Assembly: GCA_905147135.1 (NCBI GenBank)
Contig: LR990059.1
Span: forward strand, 11,121,001-11,185,000
Origin: Blastobasis lacticolella
Lineage: Eukaryota > Arthropoda > Insecta > Lepidoptera > Blastobasidae
DNA length: 64,000 nucleotides
Reading direction: 5' to 3'
This document shows, piece by piece, positions 46,900 to 60,095 of this stretch. The number at the start of each line of letters is the position of its first letter. Position 1 is the stretch's first letter. The notes under the pieces were generated by a model. That model saw only the letters and a program-made list of their open reading frames with translations, was not told where the DNA came from and ran no database searches. The position numbers and the translations under genes were made by a program.

Positions 46900-47341
46900 T
46901 TAAAGTATGCTCGTAATCGAATTGAGGACTATAAAACGTTCGATATAGGTACCTCGAATACGATATTTGTTAACGTCCTAAATCAACCAATCAAGCATAA
47001 CTGTTGCCCGCGATATCGTTGGCATTGAGTTTGATAAAAGGTAGGTAATTATTGTTCTTCCTCGAAGTTTATTACTAACTAAAAATAGAGATATCTATTC
47101 AAAATTACTTAAGTCAGATTTTTAATACTTCTATTTTTTCGAAACAGACATGCAGATGTGCGCCCACATACGACACAAGGATTTAGATCTTTAGATCGTT
47201 AAAGCTAAATTAAATAGGACATTTGTTTGGGCGCATTAAGGATCTCGATATTAAATCTAATGATTTGAGACGTTGAATCATTCTGATATCAGAATTAATT
47301 GATAAACAATTCAAAATAATGAAGAACTTCACACTGTGAAG
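46900..47341 (+). promoter_or_regulatory. Conserved upstream region of copy C
   Basis: Homologous to 26090-26767 before copy B: shared ATGCTCGTAATCGAATT, GCGATATCGTTGGCATTGA, CTCGAAGTTTA, GAAACAGACATGCAG and TCTAATGATTTGAGACGTTG, in the same order. The match stops at the ATG-proximal signal-peptide exon. Confidence 0.5.
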
Positions 47342-50300
47342 ATGCTTCTCGTGACATTAATATGGTTGCTATTAAGTGTCGGGATAAACACCATTGATGT
47401 ACGGCGAAACATACAGTGGACTGTGCGCAATCAGAATGGCTGTAAGTTTGAATTTAAGATATAACATTTAAAGTATTTAGATTCTCTCGAGAAGCACTGG
47501 TCTCGATCGAATCATAGGGGTTCTCGTACTTAGTCCCTAAGCATATTGGTTGGTTATATCCCTCGGTCTTTTGCCTGTGTGTGGTTTACGGTCGAAATAC
47601 CTGTTCTTATATTGGCTTGTTTATTAGGCAGGCGAGGGACGAGACGATTTTTTAAGAGTCTTGAGAATAACTCATTGATGTGTCTGACTCAAAAGCGAGA
47701 TTCTTCATTGTATTTTAAATTGAGTTTAACTCCTCATGCGAAAGTTTTCGTGTTATATGCCACTCTACTCAGCCGCCACTCTACTCACACTAACTAATTA
47801 TTATTTACAAGACATAAATTGTAACCGAGAACTTGTTCCAGCAATTGAGATACCGAGTCGAGTTCCCGGTGGAATATACACGGACCTACGTAATGCCGGA
47901 ATAATAGGGGATATAATGTATCGCTTTAATGACATATTGACGAGATGGGTAGCCCACGACACTTGGACATACACTGGAAAATTCACGGGTAAGGTTTGGA
48001 TAAAAACAGTTAATGTAACTCGTAAAATCAATCCATTGTGCTTTTAATATACTAGCCAAGAAATGTATGACCTTCGGTGGCAAGTGGCCGGGCGTTCCAA
48101 ACGAAACTGAACACACTTTTGCCACAAAACCTGACAAAATGGCCTACATTAAATGATTAAAAATATATTGTATAACTTCATAAAATGTTGTGTACCCCTG
48201 AATAGTATCTAGCCAAGGTAATGCATATCACTTTATAATTTGTAAATTGTACCTAAGCATACAAGGCACCGAACTTTTATCTTCCTATATATACCTATCG
48301 TATTAGATATAATTACATAATCATATATCATAACCGCGAATATTTGAATTACAAAGGTTCATGGAAATCTTTCTATTTCAGTTACCGACAATCAGCTGAA
48401 ACATAAAGTAGTGAAGTTAGTTTTGGACGGAGTGGATACAGTAAGCTTTATAGAGCTGAACAACAGTCCTGTTGGTTTAACTGATAACATGTTCGTGAGA
48501 TACGCCTTCGATGTGAGGCCCTTTTTAAAGGTAAGATAACCATTCAATGAAATAAATTACCCTTAAAGCAATTTCCCACCGCCACTATCGATCCGAAAAA
48601 CCGAACCTATCAGAAAAAGGTAGCGATGTAGAGATATGGAGCTATTGCTTAGCTCGTTAGCAATTTTTTACCCGCGCTTAATTGGCATCCTTTTTACTGC
48701 AGGCGCTTCTTCGCAAATATCCGAGTAGAGCTCGTCTAATCTAAAATGACGCGCCCCACTATCGCAAGCAAGTTTAAAATATGGACGCATTACATATACA
48801 AATGCCGTTATAATTGGTCATTCAGTTGCCGGTGAAATTCAAACGTAGGAGCACGCGTCGTTCATTGGCTCCCACACAGATGAAGTGTCGTTATCAATAT
48901 TTGCACTCACACATCGAAATCAACTAACTAACACCCGGTTTCTGAAACGCTTGTCAAATCATTGATTAGCTAACAGACTGTCACATTTAACAAGCTGTTA
49001 AATAACTGTGGGTTTCTGAAAGGCCAATCAATCTATTGTTAGCTAATCGACCATTAACAAGAGATCAATTTTTTCGTCTGGCTACCCCTGCTAAAATCAG
49101 TCACATTCATTCACTCATATATGTTTTGTTTCTGTCTAACGCATTGATTTGTCTCTGTCCCTAGCGGATTTTCAACTTTTAGATGAAACTGATAGCGATT
49201 GTAGTTTTCGTGTAAAATAGAATATTATCAAAAAAAATATATACAGAGCGAGGAAAGAGAAATTATATCAATATTTATGTTATAGGGTCACGGGTTCCAG
49301 TGGATCAGTAATCCCATCATCATCTTCTTTAGGCAGTTAGGTGGGTCCCGGTCCACTGCTGAATACAGGCCTCCCACGGCTTACAATATGGTCGACTCTG
49401 TTATCTTGCATCCATCGGCTCCCTAGGACCATAAAGAGGTCGTCCGTCCATCTCTTGGGAGGCCATCCAGAGAAAGCCACTCAACAACATCTGCCCCATC
49501 GGCTATCGATTCTGTGAGATTCTCCCAATAATCCCATTAGTTAAATCCTGGTTCAAGTCCTGGATACGGGCCAGTTCGTAGATCAGGTCCAGGTCCTGGC
49601 CCCGGATCAGGTCCAGTTCCTGGCTTCGGACCAGGTCCTGGTTCAGGTCCAGGTACTGGCCCCGGACCAAATCCTTTCCGCGCACCAGGTCCTGGATCAG
49701 GTTCAGGCCCTGGCCCCGAACCAGCTCCTAGTTCAGGTCCAGGTCCTGGACCCTGACATGTCCGTGGTTCAGGTTCTGGTCCTGGTTCAGGTCCATGTCC
49801 TGGCCCCGAACTAGGACCTGGTCCAGCTAATGTTTATGGTCCATGTGCTGGCACTGGTCCTGGTTCTTATTCAAGCTCAAATTGTGATCAAGGTTGCAGT
49901 TTTGGTCATGATCCTGGACCAGAACCTGGACCCTAGACCTGGACTTTGCCTTGGACCAAAACTAGGACCTGGACCAGGGCCAGGACCAAGACCTAGACCA
50001 AGAAAATCGGATACAATTTCTTTTGACAATCGGTTAATTGGTCGATTTTCGCCAATTAAAATAACAAGGCGATAACATACAGTTAACATGAGAAAAAGCT
50101 TTCCGGCAACCCAAAATTACATTAATCAGCCGTTAATTGGAGATTTGACAATCCGTTAACAAGCTGTTAACAAGCCGTCAATTGGCCCTTTCAGAAACCC
50201 AAACTGCATTTAATCAGTGTTTAACAAGCTGTTACGTAATTTTTGCGTTGACAAGCGTTTCAGAAACCGGGTGTAAGTAGTGGGGCGCGTCATTTTAAAC

Positions 50301-53300
50301 TAGACGAGCTCTACTTATTGTTTAGTAAAGTTACGAAATTTGTCGATCGGTGTTGGCGCTGCCCCTTACTGTAGGATCATCTGCCAGCTGATCCTTAAGC
50401 CCCCGACTCTGGTGCTGCTGGTCCGACAGGTGTAGACGACAGCGTCCTACTGCCACTGGACTTCTGGTTCCCCGTGCGGCCCTCAAAGCCTTTTGAGAGT
50501 CGTTTTATGTGTGTATTATAGGTGGTCGTTTTGATGAGCTAGAGAGATTTTGCTTGGCAGATAGTTCGGTACAGTGAGCAATTACGTCAGGATGGACATC
50601 GCGGTAGGCACAAAATTCTGTGGCGGTAGGAACTATCTTAAACCACATTTCGATTGTTGCGATTTTTCTGAACTACGCTGCCGAAAACAATGACAGTGTG
50701 ACAACTTTAAGGTACCGTTCGACTAATTTCGGTATCGTAAGGTGATCAGGACGTCCCGTGTCTTATGGGCAACTGCTACATAAAATTGGCTAGCAGAGCT
50801 ACACTACAGAAAAGGACCACAACGCAAATTCTGTTGCTAATCATCATCCTGGCGTCAAATCCAGGTTGTGCTCTCGCGTAGCGCGCGAGGCGCCGAGGTC
50901 CACAATTCTGCATTCCTAGGTACTCAGTGGTCTACTTTAGACTTATGAACCGGAGCACATTTGTCCTTTTCATTTCTCCATTTTCATAGACAGGAGACAA
51001 CGTATTGAAAGTGACAATTTCTTCACCCATTGCCGCGGCGCGAACGCGATCAAGCACACATTTTACAGCACCGGACTGCGTCCCGGACGCGTACCACGGG
51101 GAGTGTCACGCGAACCAACTGCGCAAGATGCAGGCTTCGTTCAGTTGGGATTGGGGCCCGGCATTTCCCTCAGTGGGTATCTGGTGAGAACTATAACATT
51201 ATTTTATTAAAGTAATGTATGCGCTGATCATATGCGCAAACCTAATGATGATCTTGTATATAAGCCCTTGAGCTTGACAGGGAAAATCTACACTATAATT
51301 GAGCATCTCACTTTCAGGAAACCAGTGTCTCTGCAATTTTACGACGCCACCATTATCACTTCGCTTGCGGCACATACCAATTACGAAGGCGATCACTGGA
51401 CGATTAGAATCGTAATATATCTCGAGACCGGGCCGGCGATCAAACATTGGGAGGGCATCGCGAAAGCGGAGTTACGCGTTGACGGGAACCAGCTGATCAG
51501 CGTTGCAAAACATGTGAATACTTCTTTTAAAGAAGATGGAACGTCACACTTGCAGCTTGACCTAAACGTTAGCGAGGTTGGTAACTTAAATAACCATGGA
51601 AAAAGCGTAGTCATACGATCCTTGTGTTGAAGCACATTGAGAGAGAACGTTTCTTCTTCTCGCACGTGAGGGGACCACATTATGGCGTAGCCCTCTAGTG
51701 GTGATGTTGGGTCGCACCCCATTGCATTTAGGTGAGCGCCTTCGTCACCACCCTCCGCGGTCAAGCTCAACGTATGAATCACCCTAGGGTGAGCCCAGCA
51801 TACGACTAGCGTAGGGGCGGGCTTCCAGGCGCGAGAATGTTTAATATGGATGGGGCTACCACTGGCGTGACAGGGTATCGCCGGAAGCGAATTGCTGTCT
51901 TATTGCGTTTTATTTGATACTGTAGCAACATCATTAGCAAACGGAAGACGTCCAGCGGGGCTATTGTCTAATTCAGTTAGCAACTAATTTGACATTAAAT
52001 GATTCTACACTACGTCATCCACTTTGGCCACTGGCTATAGTATCTACCAAATTAGAGTAGTGTAAGATTTCAGTTATCCACTGATATAACCAAATACCAA
52101 GCTACCAAGCAACCCCACAAACTAGACCTTTCTAAATAAATCCAGATTGTCGGTTTACTTTGTAGGACTTACAGAGCTACGCCCACCATGGTCAGTACTT
52201 ATTGCATTTGAGAATTAACTATTCAAAAGGATCGTAGGCATGGCTCATACCTAACGCGTAGTGCGAAAAGTCATTTTACCCGGATGGACCGCTCACAAAG
52301 GCATAGGCAAAAGTACAAAAATGGCATCAAACATATAAGCTGTTCAAGCTATTCGAATGTCTATTAAATTATGTAATTACTAGATGGATTGTCAGTTAGA
52401 TATAAAAAGTGCTACTTTTTAATTATATTGCAGAATGTAGTGAGCCTGTGGTGGCCAAACGGCTACGGCGCGCAACCACTGTATGAACTGCGCGTGATCA
52501 TCCGACAAGATAATAGCAATGAGCAATATTACAAGTCAATAAAAATCGGATTCCGTACCATAGAGCTGGTGGAACGCAGTGCTTCCGAAATGTTTGGTAA
52601 GTCATGTTCTTAAAAAATTCAAAACTCCTTTTCAATATCTATCATTGCCAACATTGGCGGCTGAATCGCTTGTCCCTCACAGTTCCAAAGATTTATTTCA
52701 CAAGGAAGGTGGAACAAAAACCTATGGGGGCCAAGGCTTGAATAAAGATTATAAATTTTAAGAGACTCGTTCTTGTCGGTGGAACAATCGTTCTACCTCT
52801 CCTTCCTTCAATTTTCCCCTACAGTATTGTTTTAAAGAAGTCATCGTGTTGTATCAAGTGTCCTATCATTTTAATCATCTAATCTCGATCGCTTCTAATG
52901 AGGTCATTTTCCGATTCACCATTCCCAAAAACCTCACCATTTGTCTTCACCTGCACCACATATTTCAAAAGCCTTGTCCCTTCGAATTACCGTGCATGTT
53001 ACACATATCTGGTCTAATTTCTAATAATTGCCTTTTTTTAACATTGTTCGTAGCCCGTTTGCCCCCACTTAATTTTCTAGCACTACTGACGGATGTCATG
53101 TAAAGCGTGAAATGTCTTTGAGACACACCATCTAGTCTCTCCTTGCCTAAATAGACCACAAAATTAGCAGCAGCGTTTTATGATGGGTATTTTCAACACT
53201 GCGATATCACCAGCCTGGCAAGTATTTGTAGAAAGCTCCAGATCTGCTAGAGTCTGGAGGGTGTTGTGGATTGTGGAGGTGTTAAGTAGAGGTTGTGATG

Positions 53301-55785
53301 ATGTAAATTTCAAATATTTGTTTTTAAATTTCAGCATCGGGCACCGAAGCTGGCAGTGGTTTGACGTTTTACTTCGAGATCAACGGCTACCCAATATTTA
53401 TGAAGGGGTCGAATTGGATACCAGCTCATGTATTGCCGGAACTTAGTGGAAATAATGCCACAGGTATTGTAAATTTATATAAGTTTTAATTTAACGCTTA
53501 AAAGTACTTAAACCGTGCGTGGTGTCAAACCCCCCAACCAATCTATTCCAGGTACACTTAGGTATTGAACAAGAAACGTTACAGTTCGTAGCCTAAGTGT
53601 TCCTTAGACCAAAAAATGGCCAGTAGCGTTTTCTCTTGTTAATCGCCATACTTCAGTTACATGTGAAGACTATTGCAAAACTGTACTAACAAGTACAGTA
53701 GACAGACTGAGCGCCTGATCAGAGATGACATATTTTTGACGGTTACGCTGCTAAATTAAGTCAATTTTTTTTATCAGTTGACAGACTGTTACAAGCGGCG
53801 AAAGACACTCATATGTCCATGTTACGCGTGTGGGGCGGCGGCATCTACGAATCTGACTATTTCTACAAAAGGTGTGACGAAATCGGAATACTGATTTGGC
53901 AAGACTTTATGTTTGCATGTTCCATGTATCCTGCTGACAAGGACTTCCTAGAGTGAGTTCAGGGAGATACGACGGTATCTACACAATCTACTTACCTATA
54001 TATATTTATTGTTGATTTTTTAATCTAGATGGGTCTCAATGAGAACTTCAATGTAATACGTATAATTTCAGCTCGGTGCGAGCAGAAGTAGAACACAACG
54101 TAAAGCGCCTGCAGTATCATCCCTCGATAGCGCTGTGGGCCGGCAACAACGAGAACGAAGTCGCTTTACGCGGGAATTGGTACGACACGCAGCCACAGTT
54201 CGACAGGTACAGACGAGAGTACATTAAGTTGTACGTCGACACTATAGCCCCCATCGTACGAGACTTAGATCCTACGAGACGGTACCTAGTCTCTAGCCCT
54301 TCCAACGGAATAGAATCTGAAAAAGAAGGATTCATAGCGAATAATCCATACGATCCCCATTTTGGTGATACCCATTACTACAATTACCTGGATGATCATT
54401 GGAATCAAAACATTTATCCCAAGACGCGGTTCGCATCAGAATATGGGTTCCAATCGCTGCCATCGCTCGCCACAATGAGAACGGCGACCAGCCATGTGGA
54501 AGATTACAGCATAACCAGTGAATATTCCAGACATCGGCAACATAGCCCTAATGGCTATGAATCAATCGGAAGTCAAATAGAAACGCAGTTACAATTACAT
54601 AAGCTGGATCCAAAATATTTCGATAAGTTTGTCTTCTACAGCCAGGTGAGTATTCACATAATTTTAATATATGCGTTAAACGCCATCGTTATTTAACTCT
54701 ATTATAGTATTAGTTTTTAAAACCTAACAGATTTCTCAAGCGATGGCATTAAAAGCAGAAACGGAATTCTACAGACAGAGTCAGGAGGATTGGTATACAA
54801 TGGGAGCCCTATATTGGCAACTAAGTGACGTATGGCAAGCACCTTCGTGGTCTGGAATAGGTATGTTCTTTCTTTCTCCAAGATTTTGTGGGACGGACGG
54901 GCGACGAGCAGTCCTACATAATAAACGTAAGTTGTTGATCGTTATGGAATACCTGTTTACACCTATACTTTAATTTCAGAATACGGTGGCAAATGGAAAA
55001 TGCTCCATTATTTCGCCAAAACATTCTTCGCTCCCGTGTTGGTATCGCCTAGACTTCTATCGACGGGAGAGGTGGAAGTATATCTCATTAACGATAGATT
55101 CGTGCCGATAATATCTGGTGAAATTCTAGTGGAGTATTACAGTTTTGGTAGTTTAATTCCCGTGAAGACTGAATCGCATCCAGCTTATGCTGCGCCACTC
55201 AATGCAAAGAAGCTGACAGTTATATCGCTATGGCGAGAGAATATGCCAGACTTAATAAGGTTCACGCTCCGCGCCCCAGGTGTCGCAGATCCTCCAAGCA
55301 ACTTTCTGTTCCCTAAACCATTGAAACAAATCAAAGTGTCACAGAAGCCAAACATAAACGTACGTATTGTGATTGATATTGTAATCAAACATAGGTGTAC
55401 ATCCCTCGGTGTCAGAAAGACCATGTGAATGTTTTGATTACAGATAACGGTATCACAGACAATTCCAGCACTGAAGCCAGACGACCCGACGTTGTACGTT
55501 ATTAAAATCGATGTGGATAGGCCAGTTATGTTTCTATGGCTGGAATCCACGATGCACGGGCACTTCGAAGATAACGGTTTTATTATCACAACTTCTCCTT
55601 TTACAGTGAACTTTATAAGCAAAAAATATATTTCACCTTTAAAGCTAAAGCGCTCCATTACCCATATGTATTATGGAAATACGCCAACCCTCATAAGACC
55701 AGCGTGGTGGTTTAAGCCTAATTCCCTCACACGTTTTACTAAGAGGAGACCTGGCTACTTTTCTAAAATACCATTATTTGGTTGA
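47342..55785 (+). CDS. Manba: Beta-mannosidase (GH2), tandem copy C, catalytically intact
   Basis: Exons: 47342-47441, 47842-47988, 48382-48530, 50990-51183, 51318-51576, 52434-52596, 53335-53463, 53778-53952, 54072-54645, 54731-54860, 54980-55359, 55444-55785; 913 aa. All junctions are consensus GT-AG and phases close exactly, making this the best gene model of the three. Signal peptide [14 protein letters not shown]; jelly roll ([24 protein letters not shown]); SWDWGPAFP; Ig-like domain to about residue 330; TIM barrel with [16 protein letters not shown] and IWQDFMFA. The acid/base is Glu466 in GNNENE (54151-54153); the nucleophile is Glu562 in FASEYGF (54439-54441). The C-terminus is longer and more basic than in A ([10 protein letters not shown]). 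Expected role: exo-beta-mannosidase in glycoprotein or dietary mannan breakdown. Intron 3 (2.5 kb) holds the large inverted-repeat element. Confidence 0.95.
49310..49510 (-). mobile_element. LINE tail fragment inside the inverted-repeat element
   Basis: TTAGGCAGTTAGGTGGGTCC, ACTGCTGAATACAGGCCTCC, CCGTCCATCTCTTGGGAGGC read on the minus strand as the GLPRDG/W.D..... tail of endonuclease-RT fragments seen also at 10345 and 62053. Strongly decayed. Confidence 0.5.
49545..49995 (+). repeat. GGTCCT/GGTCCA minisatellite
   Basis: About 450 bp made of imperfect 6- and 12-bp units (GGTCCTGGTTCA, GGTCCAGGTCCT, GGCCCCGGACCA). Orientation changes near 49905-49930, after which CTGGACC/AGGACC units dominate, so part of the array is inverted. 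Short ORFs in it are repeat translations, not genes. Confidence 0.85.
51640..51830. repeat. Dispersed repeat fragment in intron 5 of copy C
   Basis: GC-richer than its surroundings, with CACCACCCTCCGCGGTCAAG and AGCCCAGCATACGACTAGCG, words I associate with dispersed lepidopteran repeats. Ends not defined. Confidence 0.4.
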
Positions 55786-57360
55786 TCGCTCTCGTGTTTA
55801 ATACATTCATGAGTTTCAGTATACCTATTGTATCTACTAATTTAGAGTGAAGCGAGTAAGGATTTTTCCCTTAAACGTTTTCTTTTTGTAAAAGTGAAAA
55901 GATTTCTAAAAGTTTTTGTGGTAAGTACCTACCTATCAAAAGCTTTTTTTCCGAAACAAGATTTGGTCTTAGAAAAATGTTATAAACCTGGTGTCTGGAC
56001 ACCTTATAGCGATCAACTTTTTGTGGTTTACGATTTTTTAATGCACATAAATTAAAGTTAGATCTTTGTAATATCGTTTTAGGGAGACTATTATAACAAA
56101 TTGTAATAAAAAAATGTTACCTAAATATGATTTTGCTCGATCTCTTGCTTCTATCCTATATCCTGGTCTTCTATTGGAAAGTAATGTTAGCTTCATGTTA
56201 TAAGGTCCTTTCTAAAACAGACAGCTATCGGTGTTTCTAAGTACTAAACAACTATAAAATGGCTATAATTAAAGTTTTCTGGTCCAGAAAACTGATTAAT
56301 AAAAAATGATTTTTATTTTTAACTCTCGTATTCACGTAGAAAAAAGGGTCCTCGATTCCGCTGGTTCGATCGAATTCTAATTGGATCGCAATAGCAGCTC
56401 AACGGCAGTGTTAATTGTAATCGCGACGGTGGCTGCTTTCCATCAGGTGGACCGACTGTCCGTGTGCCACCCTAGCCAAAAAGAAGTTCTTTACAAGTTC
56501 GCGATAAGCACTTCAGCCACTTTTATTTGTACGTAGTATTATTTTTGCTCTGTGCTTTTACTGGCAAACCGTTCTCGCTTTTTTCGAAGTATACACTTGA
56601 CCTTTTTTTTAAATATCGTCGAGTTGCTCGTATTAGGTACGCCACGGTCTCCTGTCACACTTTTTCGTTAACATTCTTTCATTCATTTACTAAATGAAGA
56701 ATTCCTCTCTCTATCTACTACTTTTTTACAACACTTAGTATAAAACTTAGTTTGTTTACAAATTCGCGATTACGGGGTCACTTTTACCGCTGGTATTTAA
56801 TAATGAACAATTACATTTGCGTAATAGATAATGCTGTATGCATAATTGCATAATTGCGTCGGCCACAAAGTTAAATAAACATCACATCATTTCCCACAAT
56901 CCTGGGCACTAGTGAACCTCACCTGTACATGGTCCCCTGCTCACAGATGGTCGTGGCTCTGATGAATCGGTGTTGTCCTAACGGATTGTGCAATTCAGAT
57001 GGTAGTCGACTTTCGCCGCACATAAAAAACCAAAACAGCGCAAATTTTTAACGGAGGAGTCGAGTAGGAAAGATCTTACAGTAACCCCGAAAGTTTCAGT
57101 TTCAGTAAACCTGAAAGGGCTTTCCTACTAGAAGAGCAACCGATGGCAGAAGCCGGGATGATGATCAGCTATTCTATATTCCGAAAATGATCAAATATTT
57201 GGCAAATTAGTGCTGTGGTTGCTGTGAATACCCTCCTTTAGAGGGTAACAACACTTTTTATGGCATTCTCGTCTAACATTCCATTATTCCAAGCATTCCA
57301 AGAATGCTTGACTAGTATAGGTACATCAAAAACATTAAAGAATTATCTTATCTATTGTCC
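55786..57360. other. Intergenic, 3' flank of copy C
   Basis: The first AATAAA after the stop is at 56105-56110, about 320 bp downstream, a possible poly(A) signal. A GC-richer stretch near 56390-56480 resembles the 43572-43890 repeat. No gene seen. Confidence 0.5.
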
Positions 57361-57363
57361 TTC

Positions 57364-57411
57364 TGGTGCAAACGCACCGTCACCCATAACAGTGACGGTT
57401 GGTTTACACCA
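57364..57411. repeat. Short palindrome, 20-bp arms
   Basis: 57364-57383 (TGGTGCAAACGCACCGTCAC) pairs with 57392-57411 (GTGACGGTTGGTTTACACCA), 17 of 20 matching, 8-bp loop. The ORF at 57260-57469 runs through it and is not a gene. Confidence 0.75.
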
Positions 57412-57539
57412 AGTGAGCGAATGCGACAGATTCCATATTCGTATAGGTAGATACTTACGCACATTATAATATTTTATATAAATGTAGATTTGAAACAAAT
57501 ATAAATGTAGATTTGATGCCCTGCCTGCTTTCAAGTTTT

Positions 57540-60090
57540 AATTAAAGTAAATATACCGACCTACATAATATTTACTTGTTATTTTTCAGGTTTTAATAGC
57601 AGTCTGGATGTTTAGTTTTTATTAGATAGAGCCGATTCGATCCGAGGTGCCTTCAAGATCGACTGTCGGTTATACATTTGTCAATTCAATGGCCGGGAAC
57701 GTATTGCCGACTCTCCCACCATTATAAAATAATAATAAAATATTAATAGTAGTACATTCACAGCACTATTCTCAAATACGGTGGCTAGAGATGTACCTAC
57801 ACAAAATTATACCTACATTTAAAAAAGCCGAAGACATTCCCTTTGTAAATATTGAAGAAATTATTGTAAAATCAATGAAGGGTTTCTCAGGGCCAAGGAT
57901 TCGATTTATCATACATGGTATTGCCTAGCTTAGGAAACGTGCGGGATACTGGGTACTACTCGTATATACCCCAAGCGTTCGCTCGGTCGCCTGGGTACCT
58001 ACAGGTTAATACCTCAATAAAATACTCGAACAATAACAAACAATATGAAACTGAAACCTGAGAAGCAGGATCGATGTGTGTGTATGGTTACAAATTATTG
58101 TTGACCATTTAGTGATGCTCGTACCCAATCAGTATCGATAAAAAAATCGACATTCCTTGTTATGTATTAAAAATAGACTGGATAGACATTATAAGAATAA
58201 TAAAATAATAATAATAATAATAATTACATAGGCATCCATTATGTACTTCGATTTCAATTATGTCCTAATTTCAGCTAATAGATAAGGCATTTTAAACGAA
58301 ATAACTTTTTAAAGGTATGTTCTGCGTACCTTTGTTTACGAGTAGCCGAATATTTCGATGTGTGATAATAACCACGATAGTTCAAACATTATGAAATAAC
58401 TTTCAACAGACTAACCATGGTTAATATACATATTTACGATTTTGTGCTGTACTAGCCTACGTGGAGGGGGTTACTGGAGGTTAAACGGGACACGCATACT
58501 TCGGCCGCATCGCCACTTACCACCAGGTAAACTGCCTGGCTAGTACTTATATATAAAGTAGCAATATCTTGAATCGTACAACAGCATTTACTGTAAGAAG
58601 CATACAACATACTTCAAACCTTAAAATACAATAATTAAATCCTAATACAATTTATAGGCTTTAATTAATTGAGGCCTTACAAATGTAATACCCCATTACA
58701 AGATGCAGGGGTACCTATACAAACTTGATTGCGAGTGTAGGCTCTCTTACATAGAGCCATCAAAGAAGTGCATAAAAATTTTGTCCCTCTAGTCTTCGCT
58801 GAGAGGTGTAGTCAAGGTTCTATTGGATCGCTCCCATACAGAACCTTAAAAAATTTGATAGAGCTATGGGCTTCACCACATTTATTGCTTAAGTAATTCT
58901 AATTTTCTAACGCGGGCCTCAAGAAATAAAATGCTGCTGCCAGGGGTGAGGGGGTACAAAGGACCTCTCCGACCACCATATTTAAAAAAAAAAAACTATA
59001 AATTCCCAGTTGGCTACTACAGCAAGTTTGGTGTCATTTTCGAAGATGATGTAGAATTGATGTAGATGTTAAGATGTAGAATTCATTGCCGGTATTTATT
59101 TTAATAATTTCATAGTAATATTTTGAATCGGCCATGTGGTGTCCGGCAGAGTAGAATAGCACCAACCCCTTATACTCGTGGGTGTCGTACAAGGCGACTA
59201 ATGTTTTCGAGGCAAAAGATCTAAGCGCCTCCGTAGACTGGAAAATGGGCAGCAGCATTTTCCATTGTTATATTATAATACTGCGATCTCCAACCCGCCT
59301 GCCAAGCGTGGAGATTATAGCAAAAACCTCCCTTTTTGTGGGAGAGGCCCTAAGTCTTGCAGTGGACTGTTATGGGCTGTGATGATGATTTTGAATAAAT
59401 CTCATAAAAGTAAAAAAAAAACAGTTTTTCTGGTTTGAGAGCTAATAACTTTTAAACAACACAAAAACATCTAACAAAAATTACACCAATACAGCACAAT
59501 TACACATATTTCATGCTGATTCTAACAGTTTAAACTTCAAGAACCTATTAGTACAAAAAGTTGGTAAGAAAAATTCTGTAACCTCGAGGTGGTGACTATC
59601 ACTTAAAGGCGTGGTAGTCACCACTTTACCTATCTTACATATTGATCTGTATTATCAAGCTAGTATGGTAAGTTTGGTATCTGTAATATCGGTAATATTG
59701 ATATAAATAGAAGATGCAGAATTCATTTCTGGTATTTATGTTAATAATTTTCATAGTACTTTTTCTAATAAATCGTAAAACTGAAAATTTACTATGTTTT
59801 TACATCATAAGCCATCGGAGCTTCTGAAAGTACGATAATACTAATCAATATACATATACGACACCCGTTTAGATAGTGATGTTCATGACAATGGATTAAA
59901 ACATTAACCTATGTATATATAATGTATCTTTAAATAATTGTCTCAATTTCCGGCTCAGAGAAAGAATTCTGTTCGCATTACTTTTCGTTTAAAGCAGTTG
60001 CCAAGATTTGCACACCGAGTAAGTTACGGGCACACTTTTGCAATATCTAGGCAAGTCTGATCAATAACAGGGACAAATTATTTTTCTATA
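57540..60090. other. Intergenic, AT-rich
   Basis: Contains an (ATA)n run at about 58197-58222 and short repeat traces, but I find no gene, no RT motif and no clear inverted-repeat element over this stretch. Confidence 0.5.
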
Positions 60091-60095
60091 TTCCA

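Larger units (their letters stand above)
48725..50314. mobile_element. 1.6-kb inverted-repeat element in intron 3 of copy C
   Basis: Outer arms of 37 bp, 48725-48761 and 50278-50314, are inverted copies with two mismatches (GTAGAGCTCGTCTA... GCGCCCCACTA). A second, perfect 27-bp pair lies inside: 48931-48957 and 50248-50274 (ACACCCGGTTTCTGAAACGC...). The left side has about 170 bp between the two arms; the right has only a few bases, so the left arm carries an insertion or the right a deletion. Motifs such as TTAACAAGCTGTTAA recur on both flanks. No ORF is visible. The core contains the GGTCCT minisatellite. Confidence 0.8.

Noticed and set aside
49545..49995. CRISPR-like array
   Set aside because: Eukaryotic minisatellite with 6-12 bp units and no spacers.
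49503..50089. ORFs rich in GPGPGP or LDLxxDL repeats
   Set aside because: Translations of the GGTCCT minisatellite; no start context, domain or splice support.
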